Source: Membranipora membranacea
Taxonomy: Eukaryota > Bryozoa > Gymnolaemata > Cheilostomatida > Membraniporidae
Direction of reading: 5' to 3'
DNA: 64,000 nt
Assembly: GCA_914767715.1 (NCBI GenBank)
Contig: OU612065.1
Location: 19,530,001 to 19,594,000 of the forward strand
The position numbers and the translations under genes are program-made. Positions 63,375 to 64,000 of the stretch are shown in pieces. The notes beneath the pieces were generated by a model. The model saw only the letters and a list, made by a program, of their open reading frames with translations. It ran no database searches and was not told the DNA's origin. How positions within the stretch are numbered: the stretch's first letter is position 1; each line of letters begins with the position of its first letter.

Positions 63375-63471
63375 ATGCTGAAAATGACAGATTTAGTTTG
63401 TGATGCTCTGCTGGTGGGTAGTCTGCTCCTTGTCCTCAGTGGATCTGCGGCTGGTGAAGATTGCCACAGAG
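63375..63471 (+). CDS. first exon of a further secreted protein (partial, signal peptide)
   Basis: An ATG at 63375 begins a hydrophobic leader (ALLVGSLLLVLSGSAAG), followed by EDCHR and a donor (agag|gtatgc) at 63471, ending in phase 1. This is a typical signal-peptide exon. The Cys directly after the leader would suit another lectin or similar Cys-rich secreted protein, but the remaining exons lie beyond the window. A tandem relative of the preceding lectin is possible, not shown. Confidence 0.55.
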
Positions 63472-64000
63472 GTATGCTATATATTTAATCATTTATTAAT
63501 TTATTTTATTTGTTTTTAATTTATTAATGCATATCGATTCTTGATGTTTATGATGACCTATAATATTCAGTGTGTTTATGTGGTTAATGCTTACTGAAGT
63601 TTCCAAATCTTGTTATGCGTTAGTAGCCTACAAGCTGTATGGCTAAGTAACGTAAAAATGGAGCATATTTTGTTTGACGTTTCGAACATGTCACTGTATA
63701 ATCTTGGGTTACAAGAGAAGAAGACTGACTCTGAAGATAAAGGTGTAGACAGTACAGCATACCCTAGGCTACAAAAACTCATTCCTAAGATATCTTACTG
63801 GAGTTTTGGCTGTTTCTTATGTTGCACCATTTACTTTTAACTCTATATGTTTTGTTTTGACAAATAAGTACCCTACTGACAAGTATTTTATTTGATAAAT
63901 CTCTTCGATGGATACCCAGCATGCAAATAAATGTGTGTATTGCTGGCACAACCTAAGCGACCAAAGTGCGGTGATGAATTCTCAGGACACTGCTCTTAAG
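63472..64000. other. presumed first intron of the last gene
   Basis: An open frame of 76 codons at 63610-63840 has no recognisable motif and no clear splice sites, so it is left as intron. Confidence 0.4.

Noticed and set aside
63610-63840. 76-codon open frame at the right edge
   Set aside because: No motif or splice sites; lies in the presumed first intron of the last gene.

Overview
The window is a piece of metazoan nuclear DNA. Genes are split into many short exons with GT-AG introns of about 0.1-2 kb, the base composition is AT-rich, and small palindromic repeats are dense. The proteins resemble vertebrate orthologues well enough to name directly. A marine invertebrate, perhaps a slowly evolving deuterostome or lophotrochozoan, fits, but the species cannot be fixed from the sequence alone.

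Layout. At 49-174 (+) lies the last exon of an unrecognised gene. From about 1.46 to 10.57 kb (+) is an M28B metallopeptidase closest to NAALADL1. Its exon 5 is present as two tandem versions in the same phase, which predicts mutually exclusive splicing. ETHE1, the mitochondrial persulfide dioxygenase, occupies 12.12-16.78 kb (-) and is complete. From 16.8 to 29.4 kb there is no well-supported host gene. That stretch holds a 5.7-kb inverted-repeat element with a 7-bp target duplication (17,020-22,743), a tRNA-like SINE, a 5'-truncated LINE and another inverted-repeat element. EXT2, a heparan sulfate polymerase subunit, is at 29.39-33.06 kb (+), with about 70% of its protein in one exon. A repeat-rich gap with LTR-like features follows.

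WDR60/DYNC2I1, a dynein-2 intermediate chain, is at 35.9-46.5 kb (+). It converges on DCTN5, dynactin p25, at 46.86-48.01 kb (-). DCTN5 is in turn divergent from KLHL18, a BTB-BACK-Kelch CUL3 adaptor at 48.96-59.12 kb (+). A secreted PAN plus C-type lectin gene with an EPN motif lies at 60.34-62.55 kb (+), and the signal-peptide exon of one more secreted protein is at 63,375-63,471 (+).

The genes do not form a pathway. Two notable relationships are the dynein-2/dynactin neighbours, which may be coincidence, and the exon duplication in the peptidase, which would change the region aligned with the S1' pocket of GCPII. Exon limits were read by hand from splice consensus, unbroken phase and similarity to remembered family members. 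Coding sums are in frame for every named gene. The first coding exon of the NAALADL1-like gene is uncertain.
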